Made by a program: the position numbers and the translations under genes. A stretch of 26,631 nt of DNA, taken from assembly GCA_004557735.1 (NCBI GenBank), contig SFFV01000029.1, positions 1 to 26,631 of the forward strand, in the 5' to 3' direction. The stretch is from Clostridiales bacterium (GTDB lineage: Bacteria; Bacillota; Clostridia; Oscillospirales; Oscillospiraceae). The notes beneath the pieces are model-generated. The model searched no databases. It was not told where the DNA came from and saw nothing but the letters and a program-made list of their open reading frames with translations. Below, in pieces: positions 14,158 through 23,339 of the stretch; position 1 is the first letter of the stretch; the number at the start of each line of letters is the position of its first letter.

Positions 14158-16536
14158 ATGAAACTTTCAAGAGAATGGCTGGGGGAATATACGACCATCG
14201 GCGCCCCCGATAAGGAATACTGCGACGCGATGACCATGTCCGGCTCCAAGGTGGAGGGCTGGGAGGTCACCGGCAGCGGGATAGAGCGCGTTGTCGTCGG
14301 CCGCGTGGTTTCCATGGAGCGCCACACCAACTCCGACCATATGTGGGTCTGCAGGATCGACGTCGGCGGCGAGCGGGAGCTCCAGATCGTCACCGGCGCG
14401 CAGAACGTCTCTGCCGGCGATCTCGTCCCCGTCGCGCTCGACGGCAGCACGCTGCCCGGCGGCAAGGAGATCCATACCGGCAAGCTGCGCGGCGAGCTCA
14501 GCGAGGGCATGCTCTGCTCGCTCGGCGAGCTTGGGCTCGAGCAGCGCGACTTCCCCTACGCGATCGAGGACGGCATTTTCGTTCTCGAAGAGGACTGCGT
14601 TCCCGGCGACGATATCCGCGCCGTCTGCGGCCTGAACGACAGCGTCGTGGAGTTTGAGATCACGAACAACCGCCCCGACTGCCTTTCGGTGCGCGGCCTC
14701 GCCCGCGAGAGTGCCTGCACGTTCCGCACCCCCCTGACGCTTGCTGAGCCGACGGTACGCGGCGGCCACGGCGACATCCATGAAAAGCTCTCCGTGGAGA
14801 TCAAAGACGCCGAGCTTTGCCCGCGCTACACCGCGCGTATGGTGAAGAATATCAAAATCGCCCCGTCGCCGAAGTGGATGCGCCGCCGTCTGCGCGCGTC
14901 CGGCGTGCGGCCGATCAACAACATTGTGGACATCACGAACTACGTCATGCTCGAATACGGTCAGCCGATGCACGCGTTCGACTATGCCTGCCTGCACAAC
15001 GGAAAGATCATCGTCCGCCGTGCCGGGGAGGGCGAATCCCTCCGGACGCTCGACGGCAACGACCATGCGCTTGCCCCCGGTATGCTCGTCATCGCCGATC
15101 CCGAAGGCCCGGTGGCTCTCGCCGGCGTGATGGGCGGCGCGAACAGCGAGATCACCGATGAAACGACGACCATCGTGTTCGAGAGCGCCAACTTCCTCGG
15201 CCACTCCATCCGCAAGACCGCCATCGCTCTCGGTATGCGTACCGACGCCTCCGGCCGGTTTGAAAAGGGCCTTGACCCGCTCGGCACCGTTCCGGCGGTG
15301 GATCGCGCGTGCGAGCTGGTGGAACTGCTCGGCGCGGGCGAGGTGCTCGACGGTACCATCGACGTGCTCGCCAAAGCGCCGGAGACGACGTTCATCGAGC
15401 TGGACGAAGGGCGCATCAACGCTCTGCTCGGCACGGATATGCCGCGCGAATTCATGACCGATACGCTCACGGCGCTCGGCTTTGAGCTCAACGGCAACAC
15501 GCTCACCGTTCCCTCCTGGCGCGGCGACTGCACCATGCTTGCCGACATCGCCGAGGAGTGCGCCCGCTTCTGGGGCTACGACAAGATCGAAGCCACCGAC
15601 ATCCGCGGCGCGGCCACGCAGGGCGGGTACAGCGAAAAGACGCTCTTTATGCAGAAGCTTGGCACGGCGTGCCGCGCCATGGGCTATACCGAGGTCATGA
15701 CGTACTCGTTTGTCAGCCCGTCGAGCCTTGACAGGATCAAGGTTCCCGCCGGCTCCCCGCTGCGTGACAACTACCGCATCCTCAACCCGCTCGGCGAGGA
15801 TACGAGCGTTATGCGTACAACGGCGCTGCCCTCCATGCTCGGCGTGCTTTCCACGAACCTCAACCGCCGCAACATGGAGGCCAGACTCTATGAGATGGCG
15901 ACCGTATACAGAAAGCAGCCCGGCAAGGCGCTGGCTGACGAGCGCACCGCGCTCACGCTCGGCGCTTACGGCGGCGGTACGGACTTCTTCGCGCTCAAGG
16001 GCGCGGTGGAGACGCTGCTGCGCGCCGCCCGCACGCCGGATGTGCGCTTCACCGCCGATACGGAGACCGCCGCGTTCCATCCCGGCCGCTGCGCCGCGGT
16101 GTGGTCCGGCGATACGCGCCTCGGCACGCTCGGCCAGATCCATCCCGACGTGTGCGCGGCTTACGGGCTCGACGGCGCGACGTACTGCGCCGAGCTCGAC
16201 GGCGTGCTGCTGCACGATCTTGAGGGCGCCGAACCGGCGTATACGCCGCTGCCGCGCTTCCCGGCCATCACGCGCGATATCGCCGTCGTGTGCGATGCCG
16301 CGGTGCCCGTCGGCGAGCTGACCGACTGCATCCGCAAGGCGGAAAGGAACGTCCTGCGCGGTGTGAAGCTCTTTGACGTCTACACCGGCGCCGGTATCCC
16401 GGAAGGGAAGAAGAGCGTCGCCTTCTCGCTGACGCTCCGCTCGGACGACGGCACGCTCACCGACGACCACGCCGAGGAGGCCGTCCGCGCGGTGCTCGAC
16501 GCGCTGCGCGAGAGCTTCGGCGCGGTCATCCGGTAA
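14158..16536 (+). CDS. pheT: Phenylalanyl-tRNA synthetase beta subunit
   Basis: A 792-residue subunit with the full domain set: an EMAP-type tRNA-binding domain near residues 40-150 (HTNSDHMWVCRIDVG, IVTGAQNV), the B3/B4 editing region at about 210-390 (RPINNIVDITNYVMLEYGQP, VALAGVMGGANSEI), the B5 domain with its DNA-binding-like fold, a catalytic-like module (NPLGEDTSVMRTTALPSMLG) and a C-terminal FDX-ACB anticodon-binding domain at about 700-792 (LPRFPAITRDIAVV, SVAFSLTLRSDDGTLTD). The editing region hydrolyses mischarged Tyr-tRNA-Phe. TAAGGAGGT overlaps the pheS stop and serves as RBS. It shares the Phe T-box control with pheS. The following gene, ireB, has its own promoter. Confidence 0.97.
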   Translation: MKLSREWLGEYTTIGAPDKEYCDAMTMSGSKVEGWEVTGSGIERVVVGRVVSMERHTNSDHMWVCRIDVGGERELQIVTGAQNVSAGDLVPVALDGSTLPGGKEIHTGKLRGELSEGMLCSLGELGLEQRDFPYAIEDGIFVLEEDCVPGDDIRAVCGLNDSVVEFEITNNRPDCLSVRGLARESACTFRTPLTLAEPTVRGGHGDIHEKLSVEIKDAELCPRYTARMVKNIKIAPSPKWMRRRLRASGVRPINNIVDITNYVMLEYGQPMHAFDYACLHNGKIIVRRAGEGESLRTLDGNDHALAPGMLVIADPEGPVALAGVMGGANSEITDETTTIVFESANFLGHSIRKTAIALGMRTDASGRFEKGLDPLGTVPAVDRACELVELLGAGEVLDGTIDVLAKAPETTFIELDEGRINALLGTDMPREFMTDTLTALGFELNGNTLTVPSWRGDCTMLADIAEECARFWGYDKIEATDIRGAATQGGYSEKTLFMQKLGTACRAMGYTEVMTYSFVSPSSLDRIKVPAGSPLRDNYRILNPLGEDTSVMRTTALPSMLGVLSTNLNRRNMEARLYEMATVYRKQPGKALADERTALTLGAYGGGTDFFALKGAVETLLRAARTPDVRFTADTETAAFHPGRCAAVWSGDTRLGTLGQIHPDVCAAYGLDGATYCAELDGVLLHDLEGAEPAYTPLPRFPAITRDIAVVCDAAVPVGELTDCIRKAERNVLRGVKLFDVYTGAGIPEGKKSVAFSLTLRSDDGTLTDDHAEEAVRAVLDALRESFGAVIR

Positions 16537-16544
16537 GATTTTCC

Positions 16545-16573
16545 TTGAAACTCGCCTGCCGCTGTGGTATGGT
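16545..16573 (+). promoter_or_regulatory. Promoter of ireB
   Basis: TTGAAA at 16545-16550, a 17-base spacer and TATGGT at 16568-16573, directly after pheT. It would let ireB be expressed independently of phenylalanine starvation. Confidence 0.65.
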
Positions 16574-16613
16574 AATAACAGAAAGAATTTTTTGACTGAA
16601 GGGGGTTGCGGAC

Positions 16614-16862
16614 ATGGGCGACGCCACCAAACCGTTCGCCACGGTATCCAATCGCGCACAGATTCGGGAGATCCTCTCCTCGGTATACGACTCGCTGATG
16701 CTCAAGGGCTACAACCCCATCAATCAGCTCGTGGGCTACATCCTGTCGGAAGACCCCACGTATATTACCAACTACAACAACGCCCGCTCGCTCATCTGCC
16801 GCATCGACCGCGATGAGCTGCTGCAGGAGCTGGTGCGCAGCTATCTCGAGGATAAGGAATAA
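16614..16862 (+). CDS. ireB: IreB-family regulatory phosphoprotein
   Basis: An 82-residue DUF965/UPF0297 (YrzL) protein, full length for the family. The conserved core KGYNPINQLVGYILSEDPTYITNYNNARSLICRIDRDELL is diagnostic. In Enterococcus faecalis, IreB is phosphorylated on N-terminal threonines by the PASTA kinase IreK and affects cephalosporin resistance. Here the N-terminus has T5 and T10 as possible sites, but the spacing differs from E. faecalis. In many Firmicutes the gene sits between alaS and ruvX; here it follows pheT with its own promoter and AAGGGGGT as RBS. A strong terminator follows. Confidence 0.93.
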   Translation: MGDATKPFATVSNRAQIREILSSVYDSLMLKGYNPINQLVGYILSEDPTYITNYNNARSLICRIDRDELLQELVRSYLEDKE

Positions 16863-16916
16863 CCCCATAGAAACAAACAGAGCCGCCGGAGGTTAGCTGG
16901 TTGCTCATAAAAAAGT

Positions 16917-16959
16917 GAATCCGACCTATGGCTGCAATCAAAGGTCGGATTCTTTTTTT
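16917..16959 (+). terminator. Terminator of ireB
   Basis: GAATCCGACCT at 16917-16927 pairs with AGGTCGGATTC at 16942-16952, followed by TTTTTTTAT. The minus strand also has a T-rich tail, so it may work in both directions. Confidence 0.85.
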
Positions 16960-16998
16960 ATGTTAGGGCTGGAATATCCATGGCTCCCTCTGCTTGGA

Positions 16999-17038
16999 TG
17001 CGGTGCAAACCGCACATTTCGCACCGCACCGAACGGTG
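16999..17038 (+). promoter_or_regulatory. Tandem hairpins in the leader of the HEAT-like gene
   Basis: TGCGGT-gcaa-ACCGCA at 16999-17014 is a perfect 6-bp stem with a GNRA-type tetraloop, and CACCG-aa-CGGTG at 17027-17038 is a second short inverted repeat. GCGGTGC (17000-17006) can instead pair with GCACCGC (17021-17027), so alternative folds exist. A role in RNA regulation or as a protein-binding site is conjecture. No clear promoter was found in this leader. Confidence 0.35.
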
Positions 17039-17090
17039 TATGGAGGAGCCTATTATCTGTTTGAAAGATCGGGGTTTGGAGGTGGGTCTT

Positions 17091-17525
17091 GTGCAGGAAA
17101 TACTTGCGAAATTAACAGCAAAAGATGATAAATATGCTTGCGCCATTGCAGAGAAAATAATCTCCGAAAGTCAGGATACCGATGAATGGTATGAATATTT
17201 TGATGATTTTGCGTCCTTGCTCGATCATCCGAAATCGTTGGTAAGAAACCGTGTACTATATATTCTTGCCGCCAATGCACAGTGGGACGATGAAAACCGC
17301 TTTGATGCAATTCTAAACGATTATCTTGCTCATGTCACGGACGAAAAACCGATAACCGCCAGACAGTGTATCAAGGCTTTGGCGCAGGTGGGAAAGGCAA
17401 AGCCGCAGTATATCCCGAAAATAACGGATTATCTTCGCAGCGCTGATTTGTCAAAATATAAAGACAGTATGCGCCCGCTGATCGAACAGGATATAGCAGA
17501 AACCGAAAAAGCATTGACACTGTAA
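17091..17525 (+). CDS. HEAT-like helical protein, 'SufBD' type small protein
   Basis: A 144-residue all-helical protein of a small family often labelled 'SufBD protein' in Clostridia; that label carries no demonstrated link to Fe-S assembly. Parts such as KDDKYACAIAEKIISESQ, EWYEYFDDFASLLDHPKSLVRNR, ANAQWDDENRFDAIL and DEKPITARQCIKALAQVGKAKP alternate amphipathic helices in the way of HEAT repeats, suggesting a protein-protein interaction scaffold. The GTG at 17091, with TTGGAGGTGG 7 bases before it, gives the family's usual N-terminus. An open frame further upstream starts at 16980 but crosses the hairpins. The gene is AT-richer than its neighbours and stands between a terminator and convergent tRNA signals, suggesting separate acquisition. 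Confidence 0.75.
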   Translation: MQEILAKLTAKDDKYACAIAEKIISESQDTDEWYEYFDDFASLLDHPKSLVRNRVLYILAANAQWDDENRFDAILNDYLAHVTDEKPITARQCIKALAQVGKAKPQYIPKITDYLRSADLSKYKDSMRPLIEQDIAETEKALTL

Positions 17526-17587
17526 AACTCGGATTGGCGGGTCCGTTTGATCCCATCTTATCAGACAACAGGATAAGTAACAGGATA

Positions 17588-17628
17588 AGAAAAAAACAGC
17601 CGCGGCAGTTTGCACTGCTGCGGCTGTT
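17588..17628 (-). terminator. Terminator-like hairpin oriented to the minus strand
   Basis: AACAGCCGCGGCAG at 17595-17608 pairs with CTGCTGCGGCTGTT at 17615-17628 with one mismatch. The T-tract (TTTTTTTCTT) lies on the minus strand. On the plus strand it could still help to end the HEAT-like gene, but the tail there is TAGCTGTCTT. The only gene on the minus strand upstream is tRNA-Thr, which has its own terminator at 17743-17779. The bases between, 17629-17742, hold no gene that I can support. Confidence 0.6.
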
Positions 17629-17742
17629 AGCTGTCTTACGGCCGCGGGAAGTTTCTCCGGCGGCTTTTGCGCTTTTTTGGGAAAAACTGCTATAGGGGCG
17701 TTTGGGGGCGTCTGATGCACGGCAAGAGATCTCTGAGTAAGG

Positions 17743-17778
17743 AAAAAAGCCTGTAATCCTTGAGATTACAGGCTTTTT
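17743..17778 (-). terminator. Terminator of tRNA-Thr
   Basis: AAAAAAGCCTGTAATC, a CTTGA loop and GATTACAGGCTTTTTT form a 16-bp stem whose minus-strand reading ends in TTTTTTCC. It starts directly at the CCA end of the tRNA gene. Confidence 0.88.
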
Positions 17779-17854
17779 TGGAGCTGGCAATGTGACTCGA
17801 ACACACGACCTGCTGATTACGAATCAGCTGCTCTACCGACTGAGCTATGCCAGC
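17779..17854 (-). tRNA. tRNA-Thr (anticodon CGT)
   Basis: On the minus strand a standard cloverleaf folds: acceptor stem beginning GCTGGCA, D arm with AGCTCAGTCGGTAGAGC, anticodon stem GCTGA/TCAGC with loop TTCGTAA, giving anticodon CGT that reads the threonine codon ACG, T arm with GTTCGAGTC, and an encoded CCA end (17779-17781). It has its own promoter and terminator. Confidence 0.95.
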
Positions 17855-17884
17855 AGCTTCTGCCGATTTCTTGACAGCTTGTGT

Positions 17885-17913
17885 ATTTTATCACGCCGCG
17901 CCGCCGTTGTCAA
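17885..17913 (-). promoter_or_regulatory. Promoter of tRNA-Thr
   Basis: On the minus strand, a perfect TTGACA (17908-17913), a 17-base spacer and TAAAAT (17885-17890), about 30 bases before the tRNA. Confidence 0.75.
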
Positions 17914-17955
17914 CAGAAATTGCCGGTAATTTGCACTCGGTCTGCGGTTTTTGCT

Positions 17956-19053
17956 TCACTCGGCGGCCCTGACGCTCACCATGGCGTCAAAGTCAAGCCC
18001 CAGCTCGCTGCCGACGGTGCGAAGCTCCGCCAGCGTGGAGTCGTTGACGGGAATGCCGTTTTTGAGCTTTTCGCTGCGGGAGTCGACCTCCATCTCGCCG
18101 GAGGTGTAAATGCGGGTGCGGCCCTCGGCCTTGGCGCTGCCGCGCAGCTCCTGCAAGAGCGTTGAAAGGCTCTCGCGCATCGCCGCCTTGTCGCCGAACA
18201 TGCCGTAGTCGAGCGCGAAGAAGCTCTGCGACGTGTCGCCGAGACCGTTCTTGCTCACATGGTTGGACGTGGCGCCGCCCGCGATGATCGACGAGAGGAT
18301 CTCCACGATCAGCGCAAGACCGTAGCCCTTGTGCGAGCCGGTTGCGGGACTGGAACCGCCGAGCGGGAGAATGCCGCCGCCCGCCTTGGAATTGATGTTG
18401 TCGATAACGCGCTTGGCGTCGGTGGTGTCCCTGCCGTTTTCATCGACCGCCCAGCCGAGCGGCATGGGCTTGCCCTGCTTGGCATAGACCTCCAGCTTGC
18501 CGCGCGGGACGACCGTGGTGGCTACGTCGTACAGCATGGGGATGGGGTCGGCCGGCATGGCAAACGCAATGGGGTTCGTGCCGAGCATGACCTCGCGGCC
18601 GAATGTCGGCACGCAGATGGCCTGCGTATTCGTAAAGCACATGCCGAGCATGTCCTCACGCTCGGCCATCATGGCGTAATAGCCGCCGACGCCGAAGTGG
18701 TTGGAGTTGCGCACGACCGCCGCGCCGAAGCCGTACTGCTTGGCCTTGGCAATGGCGCGCTCCATGGCGTCCACGGCGGCGATCTGTCCCATGGCGCTGT
18801 GTGCGTCCAGAACAACGGACAGCGGCGTTTCGTGCACGACCTCCGGCACGGCGTCCGGGCGGATCACGCCGCTTTTCACGCCGCGGTGGTAGCGGATCAA
18901 GCGCTGTACGCCGTGAGATTCCAGCCCCTGCAGATCGGCGGTGAGCAGAATGTCGGCAATGTCCCGACTCTGCTTTTCGTTGAATCCGTATTTGCCCATA
19001 ACGGTCTCGCAGTAGGCGCGAAGCTCCTTTTCCGGCAGGCGATAGTATGCCAT
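17956..19053 (-). CDS. Ldh_2-family NAD(P)-dependent dehydrogenase (malate/L-lactate/ureidoglycolate type)
   Basis: A 365-residue, complete member of the Ldh_2 family, which oxidises 2-hydroxy acids such as malate, L-lactate, sulfolactate or ureidoglycolate and shares no fold with classical lactate dehydrogenases. Family motifs: ADLQGLESHGVQRLIRY at 39-55, RNSNHFGVGGYYAMMA at 115-130 (active-site His), LGTNPIAFAMPA at 157-168, and a SHKGYGLALIVEILSSIIAGG helix that the pseudogene at 4430 also has. The substrate cannot be fixed from the sequence. AAAGGAAC lies before the ATG at 19053, and an extended -10 promoter lies upstream. It stands alone between the tRNA and ogt. Confidence 0.92.
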   Translation of the reverse strand: MAYYRLPEKELRAYCETVMGKYGFNEKQSRDIADILLTADLQGLESHGVQRLIRYHRGVKSGVIRPDAVPEVVHETPLSVVLDAHSAMGQIAAVDAMERAIAKAKQYGFGAAVVRNSNHFGVGGYYAMMAEREDMLGMCFTNTQAICVPTFGREVMLGTNPIAFAMPADPIPMLYDVATTVVPRGKLEVYAKQGKPMPLGWAVDENGRDTTDAKRVIDNINSKAGGGILPLGGSSPATGSHKGYGLALIVEILSSIIAGGATSNHVSKNGLGDTSQSFFALDYGMFGDKAAMRESLSTLLQELRGSAKAEGRTRIYTSGEMEVDSRSEKLKNGIPVNDSTLAELRTVGSELGLDFDAMVSVRAAE

Positions 19054-19101
19054 ATGTATCGTTCCTTTCTATATCGAACTGCATTGAAATGCCTTCGGCC
19101 G

Positions 19102-19130
19102 ATTATACCATACCGGCGGAAAAGAAGAAA
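19102..19130 (-). promoter_or_regulatory. Promoter of the Ldh_2-family gene
   Basis: On the minus strand, TGG-TATAAT (TATAAT at 19102-19107) forms an extended -10 box; the -35 match is weak (TTTCTT at 19125-19130). It overlaps the T-rich tail of the ogt terminator. Confidence 0.6.
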
Positions 19131-19168
19131 GCCTCCCGTGCCGATTTCAAAGAAAAACCGGGAGGCTT
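19121..19168 (-). terminator. Terminator of ogt
   Basis: AAGCCTCCCG (19129-19138) pairs with CGGGAGGCTT (19159-19168) around a 20-base loop. On the minus strand the stem is followed by TCTTCTTTTCC. Confidence 0.75.
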
Positions 19169-19231
19169 ATGCGTTATGTACGGCTCGCGCCGTCCGGGTA
19201 CACGCTGTCCGGTCCACGGCTTTTCCCGCTC

Positions 19232-19732
19232 CTACTGCCGGGCTTTGTGTTCCAACGCCAGAAGCCTGACCTTCCGGTCAATGCCGCCGGCGTAGCCCGT
19301 GAGACTTCCGCCTGCACCAACGACCCGGTGGCAGGGGATCATCAGCGAGATCGGGTTGTGGGCGACCGCGCCGCCGACCGCCTGCGCGGACATGTTTTTG
19401 ACGCCCTGCCGCCGGGCGGCCTCGGCGGCGATCTCGCCGTAGGTGATTGTCTCGCCGTAGGGGACCGTCAGCAGAATGTCGCAGACCAGCTTCCGAAACG
19501 GCGTGGAGTCATAGCGCAGGGGAGGGAGAGATCCCGGCTCGCGCCCGGAGAAGTATATATCCAGCCAGCGCCGCGCCTTCGCAAACAGCGGATGCTCCCG
19601 CCGCAGCGTCTCCCGCGGCAGATTGTACCCAAAGTGCTTCTGGCCGTTGAACCACAGCCCTGTGATCGCCTCGCCGTCGCAGGCCAGTGTGATCGTGCCG
19701 AGGGGAGAGGCGTATTCGGCGGTGTAAACCAT
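19232..19732 (-). CDS. ogt: Methylated-DNA-protein-cysteine S-methyltransferase
   Basis: A 166-residue DNA repair protein that removes the alkyl group from O6-alkylguanine or O4-alkylthymine by transfer to its own cysteine. The suicide cysteine is C134 in the canonical IPCHRVVG motif. PYGETITYGEIA at 91-102 and AQAVGGAVAHNP at 117-128 are the DNA-binding and active-site neighbours, and GYAGGIDRKVRLLALE ends the domain. The N-terminal half (1-75) is the usual degenerate ribonuclease-like domain. The start at 19732 (MVYTAEYASPLG) follows AAGGAG at 8 bases; a longer frame starting at 19813 lacks an RBS and family similarity. It lies downstream of groEL but behind a terminator, so it is probably transcribed separately; no clear promoter was found. 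Confidence 0.95.
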   Translation of the reverse strand: MVYTAEYASPLGTITLACDGEAITGLWFNGQKHFGYNLPRETLRREHPLFAKARRWLDIYFSGREPGSLPPLRYDSTPFRKLVCDILLTVPYGETITYGEIAAEAARRQGVKNMSAQAVGGAVAHNPISLMIPCHRVVGAGGSLTGYAGGIDRKVRLLALEHKARQ

Positions 19733-19930
19733 GCGGTGTGCTCCTTTCTTTTGCCGCGGACGGGAAAGACTGACCTGCCCGCCGGCAAAAACCGTTTCCG
19801 TCGTTTTCTGCATTCCGGATCAATCCGATGTCCTCTTGGCGGGATCGCCGGACGCATGAGCCTCGCCCCGGTCAGCCGCTTCGGAAAGTGCTTCCGCGCG
19901 AAAACGGGAAAACCGCCGGGGCAACACCGG

Positions 19931-19971
19931 AAAAAGAACCTCCGGCATCCGCATGAAGCAGACGCCGGAGG
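19931..19971 (-). terminator. Terminator of groESL
   Basis: CCTCCGGC at 19939-19946 pairs with GCCGGAGG at 19964-19971. The minus-strand tail is TTCTTTTTCC. It stands 35 bases after the groEL stop codon. Confidence 0.75.
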
Positions 19972-20005
19972 AGTTGTGCGTTTTACAGGGGAATGCGCGG
20001 TTGGA

Positions 20006-21631
<1,626 letters not shown>

Positions 21632-21652
21632 AATACATTCGTCCTCCTGAAA

Positions 21653-21937
21653 TTACTCTACGATCGCCAGAATGTCATTCTGACGGACGATGGTGTATTC
21701 CTCGCCGTCAAGCTTGACGCTGGTTCCGCTGTACTTGCTGGCGATGACCTTGTCGCCCGCCTTGACTTCCATCTTCACTTCGTTGCCGTCCACCATTCCG
21801 CCGGGGCCGACGACGATGACTTCGTAAACTTCCGGCTTCTCCTGCGCCGCGCTCGTGAGGATAATGCCGCCCTTGGTCTTTTCCTCGGCCTCCGTCCGCT
21901 TGAGGACAACGCGATCCGCCAACGGTTTGAGATTCAT
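21653..21937 (-). CDS. groES: Co-chaperonin GroES (Hsp10)
   Basis: A 94-residue, full-length cap of the GroEL chamber. NLKPLADRVVLKRTEAEEKTKGGIIL at the N-terminus includes the mobile loop that contacts GroEL, followed by VGPGGMVDGNEVKMEVKAGDKVIASKY and ending in IVRQNDILAIVE. AGGAGG stands 8 bases before the ATG. It is first in the groESL operon, behind a perfect CIRCE element, which implies HrcA control; hrcA itself is not in this window. Confidence 0.98.
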   Translation of the reverse strand: MNLKPLADRVVLKRTEAEEKTKGGIILTSAAQEKPEVYEVIVVGPGGMVDGNEVKMEVKAGDKVIASKYSGTSVKLDGEEYTIVRQNDILAIVE

Positions 21938-21980
21938 GGTTTCTGCCTCCTATAATAATTTTAATTCTTGCTTCGTTGTT

Positions 21981-22007
21981 TTAGCACTCAAAGGCTCCGA
22001 GTGCTAA
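21981..22007 (-). promoter_or_regulatory. CIRCE operator (HrcA binding site) of groESL
   Basis: TTAGCACTC, a 9-base spacer and GAGTGCTAA form a perfect CIRCE inverted repeat, located between the groES promoter and gene. HrcA bound here represses groESL until heat shock. Confidence 0.98.
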
Positions 22008-22016
22008 CCCATGGCT

Positions 22017-22060
22017 ATAAAATAGCACACGCCCTTCGCAAATGCAAGAGGGAATGTGCT
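22017..22060 (-). terminator. Terminator of the RlmL-type gene, overlapping the groES promoter
   Basis: On the minus strand, AGCACA-tt-CCCT ... AGGG-cg-TGTGCT (22060 to 22024) can fold and is followed by ATTTTAT. It lies 40 bases after the methyltransferase stop codon. Confidence 0.6.
22019..22047 (-). promoter_or_regulatory. Promoter of groESL
   Basis: On the minus strand, TTGCAT (22042-22047), a 17-base spacer and TATTTT (22019-22024). The transcription start would fall at the edge of CIRCE. The promoter lies inside the hairpin of the upstream gene's terminator. Confidence 0.75.
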
Positions 22061-22099
22061 GTTTTAAAAAATTATTCACATATTGCCGGAAGCGGGAGA

Positions 22100-23209
22100 T
22101 CAAAGATACATATAAAGCTGACAGGGGATCATGCCGTTATACAGCCTCCGGCGCTTGTCGGCGCGTTTGCCGTAGACATTTTCAAAGTTTTCGAGCGAGG
22201 AGATCACACAGGTTTTCCAGTTTTCCGTTTTCCGCATCGTTTTGCCGAAGGCGCGCATGAGCTCCGCGGCGGCTTCCTTTTCGAGCAGACGCTCGCCGTA
22301 AGGCGGGTTGGTGCAAAGCGTGCCGTTTTCCGTTTGGCGGGAGAAATCTCTCGCGTCGGACACGGAGAACTCAATACACTTTTCCACACCGGCGCGGCGG
22401 GCGTTCTCGCGCGCGAGCGCAACGGCGCGCGGGTCGATGTCGGAAGCGAAGATGTGATAGTCGCCGGAATATTCGCGGCTGCGGGCAAGATTCCGCTCCG
22501 CCTGCCATATGCCGCGGGGCAGGCAGCGCCATGCTTCGGCGGCAAATTCCCGGCGCGATCCCGGCGCGCGGTTGAGCGCCGCAAGCGCGGCTTCGATGGC
22601 GATCGTGCCGCTGCCGCAGAACGGATCGCAGAAATCGCCGCGGCCGCGATAGCGTGCGATGTCCACGATGGCGGCGGCGAGCGTTTCGCGAAGCGGAGCG
22701 GCGACCTGCGCGGGACGGTAGCCGCGCTTATGAAGTCCCGTGCCGCTCGTGTCGATGTAGAGCGCGGCTTCGTTTTTCATAATGGCAAACTGGATGGGAA
22801 AGCTCTCGCCCTCCTCGGAAAACCAGGAGAGGCCGTAGACGCTCCTGAGCCGTTCGACAACGGCCTTTTTTACGATCTTCTGGCAGTCCGGCACGGAGTG
22901 GAGCGCGCTCTCCAGCGCCCAGCCCTTGACGGGGAACGCGCCGTCCGAGGGGATGAAGTCCTCCCACGGCAGAGCGCGCACGCCCTCGAAGAGCTCGTCG
23001 AAGCTGTGCGCCGGGAACCGGCCGAGGACGATCAGAACGCGCTCGGCAAAGCGCGAGCGGATGTTTGCGCGCGCAACGGCGCTCTCGTCGCCGGTGAAGT
23101 ATACGCGCCCGTTTTCCGGCGCGACGTTTTCCATATCCATATGGCGCAGCTCGTTGCCGAGCGGGCCTTCCAGCCCGAACAGACACGGCGCGCAGAGAGT
23201 GAGTCTCAT
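22100..23209 (-). CDS. THUMP-domain 23S rRNA (guanine-N2) methyltransferase, RlmL/YpsC type
   Basis: A 369-residue SAM-dependent RNA methyltransferase. The N-terminal part (about 1-155) is a ferredoxin-like plus THUMP RNA-binding region (CLFGLEGPLGNELRHM, FPVKGWALESALHSVPDCQ). The signature DTSGTGLHKRGYR at 153-165 is typical of the UPF0020/RlmL family. The catalytic domain has motif I FCDPFCGSGTIAIEAAL at 193-209 and motif IV TNPPYGERL. It is the single-domain length of Firmicutes YpsC rather than the long two-enzyme RlmKL of E. coli. The start at 23209 follows GGAGG at 7 bases; the frame is open further upstream, but that part contains the promoter. The rRNA target position is inferred from family. 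Confidence 0.92.
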   Translation of the reverse strand: MRLTLCAPCLFGLEGPLGNELRHMDMENVAPENGRVYFTGDESAVARANIRSRFAERVLIVLGRFPAHSFDELFEGVRALPWEDFIPSDGAFPVKGWALESALHSVPDCQKIVKKAVVERLRSVYGLSWFSEEGESFPIQFAIMKNEAALYIDTSGTGLHKRGYRPAQVAAPLRETLAAAIVDIARYRGRGDFCDPFCGSGTIAIEAALAALNRAPGSRREFAAEAWRCLPRGIWQAERNLARSREYSGDYHIFASDIDPRAVALARENARRAGVEKCIEFSVSDARDFSRQTENGTLCTNPPYGERLLEKEAAAELMRAFGKTMRKTENWKTCVISSLENFENVYGKRADKRRRLYNGMIPCQLYMYL

Positions 23210-23246
23210 GCTGTTTCCTCCGGTTCCGGTTGCTCGTATCGGAAAG

Positions 23247-23275
23247 ATAGTACCCTGTTTTGCGCCAAATTGCAA
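23247..23275 (-). promoter_or_regulatory. Promoter of the RlmL-type gene
   Basis: On the minus strand, TTGCAA (23270-23275), a 17-base spacer and TACTAT (23247-23252). Confidence 0.65.
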
Positions 23276-23286
23276 GCAATAAGATT

Positions 23287-23307
23287 CCCCGCCGTTTTCC
23301 GGCGGGG
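23287..23307 (-). terminator. Terminator of the permease/hydrolase cluster
   Basis: CCCCGCCG-ttttc-CGGCGGGG is a perfect 8-bp stem 32 bases after the stop of the cysteine hydrolase gene. The tail on the minus strand (AATCTTATT) is only moderately T-rich. Confidence 0.65.
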
Positions 23308-23339
23308 AGAGAAGAAGGAACGCAGTGTTTATGAACGGG

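Noticed and set aside
14167..16659. Very long open frame on the minus strand (over 800 codons) opposite pheT
   Set aside because: It is the antisense shadow of pheT in GC-rich DNA, has a composition rich in Arg, Ala and His, and no family features; pheT on the plus strand has every expected domain.
17567..17589. AACAGGATAAG repeated twice in tandem after the HEAT-like gene, considered as a CRISPR or iteron start
   Set aside because: Only two short copies with almost no spacer; no array or replication gene nearby. No CRISPR array was seen anywhere in the window.
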